Of a DNA stretch of 64,000 nt, positions 16,580-24,761 are shown in pieces (positions within the stretch are counted from its first letter, which is position 1; each line of letters opens with the position of its first letter). Origin of the DNA: Nocardioides sp. JQ2195 (GTDB lineage Bacteria; Actinomycetota; Actinomycetes; Propionibacteriales; Nocardioidaceae); assembly GCF_012272695.1 (NCBI RefSeq), contig NZ_CP050902.1, forward strand, positions 186,001-250,000. The letters run 5' to 3'. Under the pieces are notes generated by a model. That model made no database searches. It was given only the letters and a program-made list of their open reading frames with translations, and was not told the DNA's origin. A program made the position numbers and the translations under genes.

Positions 16580-17559
16580 TGAGCACCAGGATCACTCTCG
16601 CCAAGGGTCTCAACATGGGCCTGCGCAAGGCCATGGAGAAGGACCCCAAGGTCCTCGTCATGGGCGAGGACGTCGGCAAGCTCGGCGGCGTGTTCCGGAT
16701 CACCGACGGCCTGCAGAAGGACTTCGGTGAGGACCGGGTCATCGACTCGCCGCTGGCCGAGTCCGGCATCGTCGGCACCGCGGTCGGCATGGCGATGCGC
16801 GGCTACCGTCCCGTCGTCGAGATCCAGTTCGACGGCTTCGTCTACCCGGCCTACGACCAGATCGTCTGCCAGGTCGCCAAGATCCACTTCCGGTCAAAGG
16901 GCCACACCAAGATGCCGATCGTGATCCGCATCCCCTTCGGTGGTGGCATCGGCGCCGTCGAGCACCACTCGGAGTCACCGGAGGCGCAGTTCGCGCACAC
17001 CCCCGGCCTCAAGGTGGTGGCCTGCTCGAACCCGGTCGACGGCTACTGGATGCTCCAGCAGGCCATCGCCTGCGACGACCCGGTGATCTTCCTCGAGCCG
17101 AAGCGCCAGTACCACGCCGACAAGGCCGAGCTCGACGAGTCGCAGGCCCCCGAGCCGCTGTTCACCTCGCGGGTGGTCCGGACCGGCACCGACCTGACCC
17201 TGCTGGCCTACGGCCCGACGGTGAAGACCGCGCTCAAGGCCGCCGACGCCGCCGCGTCCGAGGGCAAGTCGATCGAGGTCATCGACCTGCGCACGCTCTC
17301 GCCGCTCGACATGGGCCCGGTGCTCGACTCCGTACGCCGCACCGGCCGCGCCCTGATCGTGCACGAGGCGCACGTCAACCTCGGCATGGGTGCGGAGGTC
17401 GCCTCCCGGATCACCGAGCAGTGCTTCTACAACCTCGAGGCACCGGTGCTGCGTGTCGGTGGCTTCGACACCCCCTACCCGCCGTCGCGGATCGAGGAGG
17501 ACTTCCTCCCCGACCTCGACCGGGTGCTGGATGCCGTCGACCGCTCGCTCGAGTTCTGA
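16579..17559 (+). CDS. bkdB: Branched-chain 2-oxo acid dehydrogenase E1 beta
   Basis: Beta subunit of the E1 component, 326 aa, normal length. It completes the ThDP active site with bkdA; VLVMGEDVGKLGGVFRITDG and DSPLAESGIVGTAVGMAMRG are characteristic, as is the C-terminal transketolase domain (VIDLRTLSPLD). The ATG overlaps the bkdA stop by one base (TGATG), which suggests stoichiometric coupled synthesis. The E2 gene follows after 10 bp. Confidence 0.9.
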   Translation: MSTRITLAKGLNMGLRKAMEKDPKVLVMGEDVGKLGGVFRITDGLQKDFGEDRVIDSPLAESGIVGTAVGMAMRGYRPVVEIQFDGFVYPAYDQIVCQVAKIHFRSKGHTKMPIVIRIPFGGGIGAVEHHSESPEAQFAHTPGLKVVACSNPVDGYWMLQQAIACDDPVIFLEPKRQYHADKAELDESQAPEPLFTSRVVRTGTDLTLLAYGPTVKTALKAADAAASEGKSIEVIDLRTLSPLDMGPVLDSVRRTGRALIVHEAHVNLGMGAEVASRITEQCFYNLEAPVLRVGGFDTPYPPSRIEEDFLPDLDRVLDAVDRSLEF

Positions 17560-17569
17560 GAGGACTGCC

Positions 17570-19099
17570 GTGTCTGAATTCCTGTTGCCCGACGTCGGCG
17601 AAGGCCTGACCGAGGCCGAGATCGTCTCCTGGAAGGTGAAGGTCGGCGACGTCATCGAGGTCAACGACATCGTCGTCGAGATCGAGACCGCCAAGTCGCT
17701 GGTCGAGCTCCCCTCGCCGTACGCCGGCACCGTGCTGGCCCTGCTGGTGCCCGAGGGCGAGATGATCCCGGTCGGCACCCCGATCATCTCCGTCGGTGAC
17801 CCGAACGCCGAGTCGGCACGAGTTGACGGGACCGCCTCGCGTGGTTCAGCCGACGCTTCGTCAACTCGTGCCGACTCGGCGCCGATGGAGATCGACCTGT
17901 CCAACCCGGCCGCCAGCGGTGGCGGTGAGGGCGAGAGCCTGGTCGGTCGGATGAAGGCCGACCGCGGCCCGATCCGTCGTCCGCGCAAGGGTTCCGCGTC
18001 CCCGTCCACCGAGTCGGCGGCGGCCACCCAGATGCAGGTGCAGGGCGCCTTCGCGCCCGGTGGCGCCCAGTCCGACCCGGTCGTCGAGGCCGACGAGCCG
18101 GCCGTCCCCGCACGCTCGGCCGCCGCCGCCCCGTCGGTGGAGACCCCCGCCTTCGTGCCGGCCACGGCCACGGATCCGGCCGCAGCCCGCGCCCTGGCCA
18201 AGCCGCCGGTGCGCAAGCTGGCCAAGGAGCTCGGTGTCGACCTGGCCTCGCTCACGCCGACCGGCCCCAACGGCACGGTGACCCGTGACGACGTCCAGGC
18301 CGCGGTGAGTGGTGGTGGTTTTGAGACGCTCGCTGGCGCTCACTCCTCAACCACCGGGATTGCTGCCGCGCCTTCCTCGACCACCGGCGTCCCCGGCGCC
18401 CGCGAGACCCGCGAGCCGATCAAGGGCGTCCGCAAGATGATGGGCCAGGCGATGGTGAACTCCGCGTTCACCATCCCGCACGTCACCGAGTGGATCACCG
18501 TCGACGTCACCCGCACGATGGAGTTCGTCGACCGGCTCAAGGCCCGGCGCGAGTTCCGCGACGTGAAGGTGTCGCCGCTGCTGGTGCTGGCCCGTGCGGT
18601 GATGCTGGCGATGCGTCGCACGCCGGAGATCAACTCCTTCTGGGACGAGCAGGCCCAGGAGGTGGTCTACAAGAACTACGTGAACCTCGGCATCGCCGCG
18701 GCCACCCCCCGTGGGTTGGTCGTGCCGAACGTCAAGGACGCCGAGCAGATGTCGTTGCTCCAGCTCGCCGGTGCGCTCAACAAGCTGACGAAGACCGCGC
18801 GTGACGGCAGGACCCAGCCCGCCGAGATGAGCGGTGGCACCTTCACCATCACCAACGTGGGTGTCTTCGGGGTTGACGCCGGCACGCCGATCATCAACCC
18901 GGGCGAGTCCGCGATCCTGTGCTTCGGCTCGATCAAGAAGAAGCCGTGGGTCGACGAGTCGGGTGAGCTGTGCGTGCGTGACGTGACCACGCTGGCGCTC
19001 TCGTTCGACCACCGCCACGTCGACGGCGAGAAGGGCTCGCGCTTCATCGCCGACGTCGCCGGCATTCTCGAGGACCCGGCCAGCGCGCTGCTGTTCTGA
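17570..19099 (+). CDS. bkdC: Branched-chain 2-oxo acid dehydrogenase E2 (dihydrolipoamide acyltransferase)
   Basis: 509 aa. Domains in order: one lipoyl domain (about 1-77; lipoylated Lys42 in EIETAKSLVE), a long linker, the E1/E3-binding domain (about 202-246; ALAKPPVRKLAKELGVDL), a second linker, and the acyltransferase core (about 280-509) with the active-site motif DHRHVDG (His481). GTG start at 17570 behind GAGAGGA. Two palindromic elements are read through in frame in the linkers (codons about 80-104 and 249-262), making this E2 longer there without touching a folded domain. A hairpin follows the stop codon. Confidence 0.92.
   Translation: MSEFLLPDVGEGLTEAEIVSWKVKVGDVIEVNDIVVEIETAKSLVELPSPYAGTVLALLVPEGEMIPVGTPIISVGDPNAESARVDGTASRGSADASSTRADSAPMEIDLSNPAASGGGEGESLVGRMKADRGPIRRPRKGSASPSTESAAATQMQVQGAFAPGGAQSDPVVEADEPAVPARSAAAAPSVETPAFVPATATDPAAARALAKPPVRKLAKELGVDLASLTPTGPNGTVTRDDVQAAVSGGGFETLAGAHSSTTGIAAAPSSTTGVPGARETREPIKGVRKMMGQAMVNSAFTIPHVTEWITVDVTRTMEFVDRLKARREFRDVKVSPLLVLARAVMLAMRRTPEINSFWDEQAQEVVYKNYVNLGIAAATPRGLVVPNVKDAEQMSLLQLAGALNKLTKTARDGRTQPAEMSGGTFTITNVGVFGVDAGTPIINPGESAILCFGSIKKKPWVDESGELCVRDVTTLALSFDHRHVDGEKGSRFIADVAGILEDPASALLF
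17807..17880. repeat. Inverted repeat inside the E2 linker
   Basis: Perfect 22-bp inverted arms (17807-17828 and 17859-17880) around a 30-bp spacer. The left arm contains CGGCACGAGTTGACG and the right arm its exact complement. The element lies in frame within the first linker of the E2 gene, encoding about residues 80-104. It looks like an inserted REP-type element or an mRNA hairpin. Confidence 0.85.
18314..18355. repeat. Palindromic GGTGGTT element inside E2
   Basis: A 42-bp imperfect palindrome beginning GGTGGTTTTGAGACGC and ending CACTCCTCAACCACC, in frame in the second E2 linker (about residues 249-262). Similar GAGACGCTCGCTGGCGCTC palindromes are common intergenic repeats in related actinobacteria as far as I recall; here one is translated. 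A further CTCGACCACC fragment follows at about 18378. Confidence 0.75.
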
Positions 19100-19106
19100 G
19101 GGCTTG

Positions 19107-19160
19107 AACGACAACGTGTGGGTTCCGACGTACCGAGTACGTCGGAACCCACACGTCGTT
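19107..19160. terminator. Hairpin after the bkd operon
   Basis: A 20-bp perfect stem (19114-19133 with 19137-19156) closed by a 3-nt loop starts 15 bp after the E2 stop codon. There is no T-run, so it may be a REP-like element or an mRNA-stabilising structure rather than a classical intrinsic terminator. Bases 19161-19173 then lead into the lipase remnant. Confidence 0.6.
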
Positions 19161-19173
19161 GGCGTCCGGCGCC

Positions 19174-19428
19174 CTACGTGCCGAGGACGAAGCCGTTCAG
19201 CGGCAGCACCAGGCGCACGGCGTTGGGGCTGGACGGGATCTGCACGTGCTCCGAGAAGTCGAGTGCGCAGTGGTCCTGGAGGACGACGTGGGTGCAGCGG
19301 ATCCCCGGCACCGCCGAGCCACCCTCGCGCATCTTCTCCAGGAACGGGCTGCCGGTGACCAGGCCCAGGCCGATCAGCTGACCGAGCGGGCCGCCGCCGA
19401 GCCGTCTGTCACGGACTGTGACCAGCAC
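19174..19428 (-). pseudogene. Remnant of a secreted class-2 type lipase
   Basis: An 84-codon reading frame with the string TGSPFLEKMREGGSAVPGIR followed by VVLQDHCALDFSEHVQI. These resemble two regions near the C-terminus of actinobacterial extracellular triacylglycerol lipases (after the nucleophile and around the last catalytic His), but the intervening 60 or so residues and the whole N-terminal half are missing. I read it as the deleted tail of such a lipase. It is also possible that a short ORF is translated, but there is no signal peptide. Confidence 0.5.
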
Positions 19429-19507
19429 CGCTCGGTGGGTGAGTACCCACCCACATCTGAGTACCTGTACGGATCCGCGGGGTCACCCGTCCGGCGAGGG
19501 TGGAGCC

Positions 19508-20395
19508 ATGTCCTCGACCCGTGCCTCCTCCTCGCGCGCGACCGGTCCGTCACGGCCGGCCGCACGGGGTGTCTCGTCACTCGGCCCCGGCTCGGTGGTC
19601 GGTGACTTCCGCATCGAGCGCACCCTCGGGTACGGCGGGATGGGAGTCGTCCACGAGGCCACGCAGCTCTCGCTGGACCGGCCCGTCGCCCTCAAGGTGA
19701 TGTCCGGACGCCACGCCGTCGACCCGGTGATGCGGGCCCGCTTCGCCCGCGAGGCCCGGGTGCAGGCGTCCGTGCAGTCGCCGTACGTCGTGCAGGTCCT
19801 CGCCCACGGCGAGCACGAGGGCCTGCTCTGGACGGCCACCCAGCTCATCGCGGGCGGCGACCTGGCGGCTGTGCTGCGGGCCGACGGGACGCCGCCACTG
19901 GCCGTGGCCCTGGACCTCGTCCGCCAGGTTGCGGCCGGCGTGGCCGACGCCCACGCCGTGGGACTGGTGCACCGTGACATCAAGCCCGCCAACATCCTGC
20001 TCGACCGCACAGGTGGTCGAATCAGGGTCCTCGTCGCCGACTTCGGCATTGCCCGCACGCCCGACTCCGACCTGACCGAGACCGCGGGCATGCTGGGGAC
20101 GGCGTCCTACATGGCTCCGGAGCTGCACCACGGCGTGGAGGCCAGCGCAGCCAGTGACGTCTACGCACTCGGTTGCCTGCTGTGGGCGGTGCTCGTCGGC
20201 GAGGCGCCGTACGCATGGAGCACGGGTGACTACCAGCTGATGACCGCACACATCGCGGCGCCGGTCCCGGTGCTCGTCGGGAACGGCCGGGAGGTCGACC
20301 GGCTCAACGCCGTCCTGGCGCGGGCCCTGGCCAAGGACCCCGTCGCTCGCTTCGCCAGCGCCGCCGACTTCAGGGACGCGGTCGCCGCCGTCTGA
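19508..20395 (+). CDS. Soluble Ser/Thr protein kinase (PknB-like catalytic domain only)
   Basis: 295 aa: a 30-residue Ser/Arg-rich head, then a Hanks-type kinase domain (about 33-290). Motifs: Gly loop GYGGMGVV, Lys63 in VALKVM, catalytic HRDIKPANILL (Asp157), DFGIAR, and YMAPEL. Unlike most actinobacterial kinases it has no transmembrane helix or extracellular sensor. ATG at 19508 with GGAG upstream. It is a close paralogue of the membrane kinase at 38587 and may represent its soluble counterpart. The last 79 bp before it hold no gene. Confidence 0.9.
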   Translation: MSSTRASSSRATGPSRPAARGVSSLGPGSVVGDFRIERTLGYGGMGVVHEATQLSLDRPVALKVMSGRHAVDPVMRARFAREARVQASVQSPYVVQVLAHGEHEGLLWTATQLIAGGDLAAVLRADGTPPLAVALDLVRQVAAGVADAHAVGLVHRDIKPANILLDRTGGRIRVLVADFGIARTPDSDLTETAGMLGTASYMAPELHHGVEASAASDVYALGCLLWAVLVGEAPYAWSTGDYQLMTAHIAAPVPVLVGNGREVDRLNAVLARALAKDPVARFASAADFRDAVAAV

Positions 20396-20440
20396 CCTGG
20401 CTGACCGGGTGGGCCGAAGGTGCCCGCAACCGCTGGTGAC

Positions 20441-21223
20441 TCAGCCGATGCGGACGGGTGCCACCGGGCGCAGGATCGCGTCGGTGCCTCCGTCGACGAA
20501 GAGCACCGAACCCACGACCAGTGACGCCGCGTCGGAGAGCAGGAACGCGATGGTGGCGGCGACCTCCTCGGCTCGTCCGGGACGGCCGATGGCCGAGGGA
20601 TAGGAGTCGGCGAAGACCCCGAGCTCGGGATCGGCGCGCAGCTCCTCGGTCATCGCGGTGGTGACCAGACCCGGGGCCACGGCGTTGATCCGGATGCCGG
20701 CGCCGATCCACTCGGGCCGGACCCCCTCGCGCCTGGCCCACCAGGCGAGTGCCGCCTTGGTGGCCGGATAGACCTGCACCGCCTCGGTCGCGGTGGCCAC
20801 GGACCGGGCGCCGGCCTCGTCGCCGGCCAGGCACCGGTCGGCGACCGCGGTCTCCCAACCGGGCTGGCAGGTCACCGAGTTCGAGGCGAGCAGCACCACC
20901 GACGAGGCCTCCGCCGCCGCGAGCTGCTCACGCAGGCCGGTGACGAACGCGACCGCTCCGAAGTGGTTGACCGACACCACCAGCGCAGGGTCGGTCCCGG
21001 TCAGGCCGGCGATGCCCGCACACGGCACCACACCGTGCAGCACGTCGGTCAGCTCGCGTACGCCGGCCACGGCTTCCGCGCGCCCCGACTCCGTGGACAG
21101 GTCGGCGACCACGTCGGCCCCACGCAGGTCCACGGTGATCACCCGGTTCCCCTGCTGGCGCAGGAGAGCGGTCGTGGCCGCGCCGATGCCCGAGGCGGCG
21201 CCGGTGACGGCGTAGCTCCTCAC
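20441..21223 (-). CDS. SDR family oxidoreductase
   Basis: Classical short-chain dehydrogenase/reductase of 260 aa. NAD(P)-binding TGAASGIGAAT (residues 7-17), the catalytic Ser region LLASNSVT, the YPATK motif (YxxxK) and RINAVAPGLVTTAM are all present. A longer loop than usual separates the Ser and Tyr, as in some 3-alpha-hydroxysteroid dehydrogenase-like members. Its start overlaps the stop of the carboxyltransferase gene by 4 bp, so the two are an operon. The substrate is unknown; the steroid-dehydrogenase resemblance is only suggestive. Confidence 0.85.
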   Translation of the reverse strand: MRSYAVTGAASGIGAATTALLRQQGNRVITVDLRGADVVADLSTESGRAEAVAGVRELTDVLHGVVPCAGIAGLTGTDPALVVSVNHFGAVAFVTGLREQLAAAEASSVVLLASNSVTCQPGWETAVADRCLAGDEAGARSVATATEAVQVYPATKAALAWWARREGVRPEWIGAGIRINAVAPGLVTTAMTEELRADPELGVFADSYPSAIGRPGRAEEVAATIAFLLSDAASLVVGSVLFVDGGTDAILRPVAPVRIG

Positions 21224-22695
21224 AGGTAGCGAGCCGTCCGCGCGGCGGTCGATCCGGGACCGCTCTCCAACAGCTGGGCCAGCTCGAACTCGAGCACGCC
21301 GCCCATGCGGCGGCAGAACGTCTCGGGCTCCTCGGCCGCGTCGGGCTTCTCCGCGACGATGCGATCGACCACGCCGCGCTCGAGCAGCCCGGACACGTGC
21401 ACCTGTTGGGCCCGCGCCATCTCGGGTGCGTGCGCGACGTCGCGGTGCACGATCGCGCTGGCACCCTCGGGCGGGAGCGGGGAGAGCCAGGCGTGCTGGG
21501 CGGCGATCACCCGGTCGGCGGGCAGGAACGCGAGCGCCCCGCCGCCGTTGCCCTCACCGAGCATCAGGCACAACGTCGGTGCCCCGAGCGTGACCAGGTC
21601 GGCCAGGCACCGGGCGATCTCGCCGGCGAGGCCACCCTCCTCCGCCTCCTTGGAGAGGGCGGCGCCCTGAGTGTCGATGACGGTCACCAGCGGCAGCCCG
21701 AGCTCCACCGCCAGGCGCATGCCCCGGCGTGCCTCGCGCAGCGCGCCGGGCCCCATCGGGTGGTCGGTGGTCTGGCCGCGCCGGTCCTGGCCGAGGAACA
21801 CGCAGGGTGCCTCGCCGAAGCGGGCCAGCGCGATCAGCAGGCCCGGGTCGGCCTCGCCCTGGCCGGTGCCGTTGAGGGGAACCACGTCGGTGGCCGCAAA
21901 CTTCAGCAGGCGGCGTACGCCGGGGCGCTCCGGGTTGCGCGAGCGGGTGATGGCGTCCCAGGTGTCCACGTCGGGGATCTCGTCGACGGCGGGCGCGGCG
22001 ACCGTGGAGATGCCGTGGCGCGGTGCCAGGATGTTGAGCGCGCGGTCCACGATGTCGGCCAGGGCCTCGGGTGGCAGGACCGCGTCGATGATGCCGCGCG
22101 CGTAGAGGTTCTCCGCGGTCTGCACGTCGTCGGGGAACGCCTTGCCGTAGAGCGCCTCGTAGACCCTCGGACCCAGGAAGCCGGTGAGTGCCCCGGGCTC
22201 GGCGACGGTGACGTGGCCCAGCGATCCCCACGAGGCCATCACTCCACCGGTGGTCGGGTTCCGCAGGTAGACCAGGTAGGGGAGGCCGGCCTCCTTGTGC
22301 TGGGCGATCGCGGCACTGATCCGCACCATCTGGACGAATGCCGGCGTGCCTTCCTGCATCCGCGTCCCGCCGCTGATCGGTGCCGCCAGCAGGGGAAGGC
22401 CCTCCGCGGTGGCGCGCTCGATGCCCGCGACCAGGCGGTCGGCGGCGTCCCGGCCGATCGAGCCGGCCAGGAAGCCGAACTCGCCGACGAGGAGCGCCAC
22501 CCGCCTGCCGCGCAGTCGTCCCTCGCCGGTGATCACGGACTCGTCGGTGCCCGCCTTGTCGGCAGCGGCCGCCAGCTGTGCCGCGTAGTCGTCACTGACG
22601 TCGCGACGTGCGGGTGCCGTGTCCCACGAGGCCCACGACCCGTCGTCGAGGACGAGGTGGATCAGCTGGTGTGCGGAGAGACGTGTCGAGGTCAC
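21220..22695 (-). CDS. Acyl-CoA carboxylase carboxyltransferase, AccD3-like single chain
   Basis: 491 aa with two crotonase-fold halves: an AccD-like N-half (about 55-240; GGTRMQEG, YLRNPTTGGVMASWG) and an AccA-like C-half (about 255-470; FLGQDRRGQ, VTVIDTQGAALSKEAEEGG, LMLGEGNGGGALAF). Both oxyanion-hole glycine pairs are present. This resembles AccD3 of mycobacteria. It would move carboxyl from biotin to an acyl-CoA, but no biotin carrier or carboxylase gene is nearby. Operonic with the following SDR. Confidence 0.85.
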   Translation of the reverse strand: MTSTRLSAHQLIHLVLDDGSWASWDTAPARRDVSDDYAAQLAAAADKAGTDESVITGEGRLRGRRVALLVGEFGFLAGSIGRDAADRLVAGIERATAEGLPLLAAPISGGTRMQEGTPAFVQMVRISAAIAQHKEAGLPYLVYLRNPTTGGVMASWGSLGHVTVAEPGALTGFLGPRVYEALYGKAFPDDVQTAENLYARGIIDAVLPPEALADIVDRALNILAPRHGISTVAAPAVDEIPDVDTWDAITRSRNPERPGVRRLLKFAATDVVPLNGTGQGEADPGLLIALARFGEAPCVFLGQDRRGQTTDHPMGPGALREARRGMRLAVELGLPLVTVIDTQGAALSKEAEEGGLAGEIARCLADLVTLGAPTLCLMLGEGNGGGALAFLPADRVIAAQHAWLSPLPPEGASAIVHRDVAHAPEMARAQQVHVSGLLERGVVDRIVAEKPDAAEEPETFCRRMGGVLEFELAQLLESGPGSTAARTARYL

Positions 22696-22704
22696 TCGTG
22701 AAGG

Positions 22705-23427
22705 CTAGGGCACGGCCGCGGGTGGGGTGGGCGGGGCCGGATCGCGGGTCGCGGTGTCCCGCAGGCTCGCGACGCACAGGCCGGGGCGGGCGAAGGGGTG
22801 GAGACCCGTGACGTCGACCGGAGCGGCCAGCTCCTCCGCCACTCCACGCAGCAGCCCGAGGTGAAGGGTGCAGACGACGTCGGGCCGCTGCTCGGCCACC
22901 TCGATGAAGGGGCAGTGGTGGATCCGCATCTCGGACCCTCCAGCGTCGTGATGACGAGTCTGCGCGAAGCCGACCTGTTCCAGCACGGTGTCGAGCCGGG
23001 CGAGGGCTGTGCCACCACCCAGTGCCTCCTGGTCGGCCGCGAGCCGGTGCCCCCAGGTCCGGCCGGCCGAGGCGGCCGCTGACCCGTCGGGGTCGAGTGC
23101 GGCGACCAGCCCCGCCAGCATGTCGGTCAGCAGCCGGTAGCTGCGCGGGCCCGGTTCCGCTGCACCGTGCGAGTAGAGGATCCGAGGGCGGCCGGGCGCC
23201 TCTGCCTGCTCGGACTCTCGCTGGGCCAGCCCGTCCTCGACCAGGCGGTCGAGGTGGAAGCGTGCGGTGTTGACGTGCAGGCCGGTCCGCTGCGCGACCT
23301 CCGCCACGGGGACGGGGCTGGCGGAGGCCTTCAGGCAGGCGAGCACCTCGGCCCGTCGGCGCCGCGGCGGCGACGGGGTGGTCGGATCGGTGTGGGGGAC
23401 CGGATGGCCCGGTCGGGCTATTGCCAT
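22705..23427 (-). CDS. SufR-like winged-helix regulator with conserved cysteines
   Basis: 240 aa. The N-terminal winged helix (about 24-75; VAQRTGLHVNTARFHLDRLV) resembles SufR/ArsR regulators. The C-terminal half has the pattern HHCPFIEVAEQRPDVVC followed later by PGLCVASL, which corresponds to the Cys set that holds an Fe-S cluster in SufR-type proteins. The N- and C-termini are Pro-rich and probably disordered. ATG at 23427. Divergent from a small Cys-containing ORF; an inverted repeat lies in the gap. Cluster binding is inferred from cysteine positions only. Confidence 0.75.
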   Translation of the reverse strand: MAIARPGHPVPHTDPTTPSPPRRRRAEVLACLKASASPVPVAEVAQRTGLHVNTARFHLDRLVEDGLAQRESEQAEAPGRPRILYSHGAAEPGPRSYRLLTDMLAGLVAALDPDGSAAASAGRTWGHRLAADQEALGGGTALARLDTVLEQVGFAQTRHHDAGGSEMRIHHCPFIEVAEQRPDVVCTLHLGLLRGVAEELAAPVDVTGLHPFARPGLCVASLRDTATRDPAPPTPPAAVP

Positions 23428-23436
23428 CCACCCATC

Positions 23437-23463
23437 ATTGAAACGAAAATGAGTTGTGTCAAT
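23437..23463. promoter_or_regulatory. Inverted repeat between the SufR-like gene and the small ORF
   Basis: ATTGA-N17-TCAAT with an inner AAAC-N8-GTTG pair. The stretch is AT-rich in an otherwise GC-rich region and lies 10 bp from the regulator's start and 30 bp from the opposite start. SufR sites contain CAAC-N6-GTTG, so this could be a related operator controlling both genes. Confidence 0.45.
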
Positions 23464-23492
23464 AAGAGCTGCGAAATCTGGGGGGACCAGTC

Positions 23493-23702
23493 ATGAAGGG
23501 TCATCAGTGGGTCGGCGCCGCCTTGGTGGGCATGGGGGCGGGCAACACCGGCAGGGCGGAGCACGCCGCGCGGACGGGCCGGCACGTGCTGCCGGCCTCC
23601 ACCCGGATCGAGGTGCTCGAGGTCTACTGCGCGAGCTGTCGGGTGAGGTACGACGCCCAGACCCGCACCGCGCCGTGCTCAGCCATGATGACCCGCGCCT
23701 GA
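23493..23702 (+). CDS. Small hypothetical protein with a CxxC motif
   Basis: 69 aa, starting at ATG 23493 behind GGGGGACC. I do not recognise a family. The sequence has a hydrophobic start (HQWVGAALVGMGAG), then IEVLEVYCASCRVRYDAQTR with a CxxC, and one more Cys near the end. It overlaps the convergent epimerase-like gene by 24 bp. The divergent SufR-like regulator and the cysteines suggest a metal- or redox-linked role, but that is speculation. It may also be untranslated. Confidence 0.45.
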   Translation: MKGHQWVGAALVGMGAGNTGRAEHAARTGRHVLPASTRIEVLEVYCASCRVRYDAQTRTAPCSAMMTRA

Positions 23703-24695
23703 GCCACCCCGGGGTGTGCCCGGCTCCGTCCGGCCGCTCAGCAGGCTGGCCTCGTCCGCCTGCGTGAGACCGGTGCGGGTGGCCCCCGGTGTCGCCCGGA
23801 GCCAAGCCAGCGTGTCACGCGCGGTGTCGGCCAGCGGGCGGGTGACCAGCCCGGCGGCGTACGACGCGTCCACGTCACGTGACATGTGCCCGGCGTACTC
23901 CGGGAGTGGGACCCACAGCGGCAGCGACCGGGGGCCGGACCAGGGGGCGACCCCCTCCTCGGCCAGACGTTCCTGCGAGACCCAGGTCCACCGCGGCTGG
24001 ACGCCGACTCCTCGGGCCACCTCGTCGAGGAACTCGCGCCGGCTGGTCGCGCGCCCCGTGCCGTCCAGGACGCCACCGGTGCGTCGCTCGGCGCACGTCA
24101 CGATCCACGCGGCCAGGTCACGGACGTCGATCAGCTGCACCGGGTCGTCGGGTGAGCCGGGAGCGAGCACCTCACCTCCGTCGGCGACCCTGTCGGGCCA
24201 GTAGGTGAATCGACCGCTCGGGTCGCCCGGCCCCACGATGAGGCCGGCCCGGACGATCGTCGGTGACCGGGTGCCGTCGAGGACCACCTGCTCGCAGGCG
24301 ACCTTCATCGGTCCGTAGGCCGAGGGGTTCTCGGCGAGGTCCTCGTCGGTGGTGATCGGGTCGTGCACGGGCACCGTGTCGGGCGTCCCGCCGGGGACGG
24401 AGTCGTCGGAGTAGACGCTCACCGTGGACACGAAGACCCAGTGGGCATCGGGGAAGCGGGCCACCGCGTCGCGGACCCGTCCCGGGTGGCGAGCGACGTC
24501 GACGACCGCGTCGGCGTCCACGTCGAGCGGACCCCAGTCGGGCGCCGACCGGTCGAGCACGACGTGTCGGGCACCCTCCGGGACCGGGCCGGAGGCGCCC
24601 CGGCAGGCACACGTGACCTCGTGCCCTCGGGCCACCGCCTCGGCCGCGACCGCTCGGGAGAGGAAGACCGTTCCGCCGAGCACCAGGAGCTTCAT
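23679..24695 (-). CDS. NAD-dependent epimerase/reductase family protein
   Basis: Extended SDR of 338 aa. N-terminal Rossmann motif VLGGTVFLSRAVAAEAVARG (GGTxFL variant of GxxGxxG), HWVFVSTVSVY with the Ser/Thr, and YGPMK as the YxxxK. The type is similar to reductases and isoflavone-reductase-like proteins annotated near thioredoxins in actinobacteria. Stop at 23679 overlaps the small convergent ORF. Substrate unknown. Confidence 0.82.
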   Translation of the reverse strand: MKLLVLGGTVFLSRAVAAEAVARGHEVTCACRGASGPVPEGARHVVLDRSAPDWGPLDVDADAVVDVARHPGRVRDAVARFPDAHWVFVSTVSVYSDDSVPGGTPDTVPVHDPITTDEDLAENPSAYGPMKVACEQVVLDGTRSPTIVRAGLIVGPGDPSGRFTYWPDRVADGGEVLAPGSPDDPVQLIDVRDLAAWIVTCAERRTGGVLDGTGRATSRREFLDEVARGVGVQPRWTWVSQERLAEEGVAPWSGPRSLPLWVPLPEYAGHMSRDVDASYAAGLVTRPLADTARDTLAWLRATPGATRTGLTQADEASLLSGRTEPGTPRGGSGAGHHG

Positions 24696-24710
24696 GCCCC
24701 CAGCAAAGCG

Positions 24711-24746
24711 ACCCGGCCGGCCTCCCGCAAGGGAGACCGGCCGGGT
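24711..24746 (-). terminator. Hairpin terminator after the M1 peptidase
   Basis: GC-rich stem of 16 bp with one mismatch (24711-24726 with 24731-24746) and a 4-nt loop, located 16 bp after the stop of the M1 peptidase gene on its strand. No long U-tract follows, as is common for actinobacterial terminators. Confidence 0.6.
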
Positions 24747-24761
24747 TCCGCTGTCAGCAGA

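Noticed and set aside
17807..19160. Insertion sequence in the bkdC region
   Set aside because: Only short palindromes are present; there is no transposase gene and no clear target duplication.
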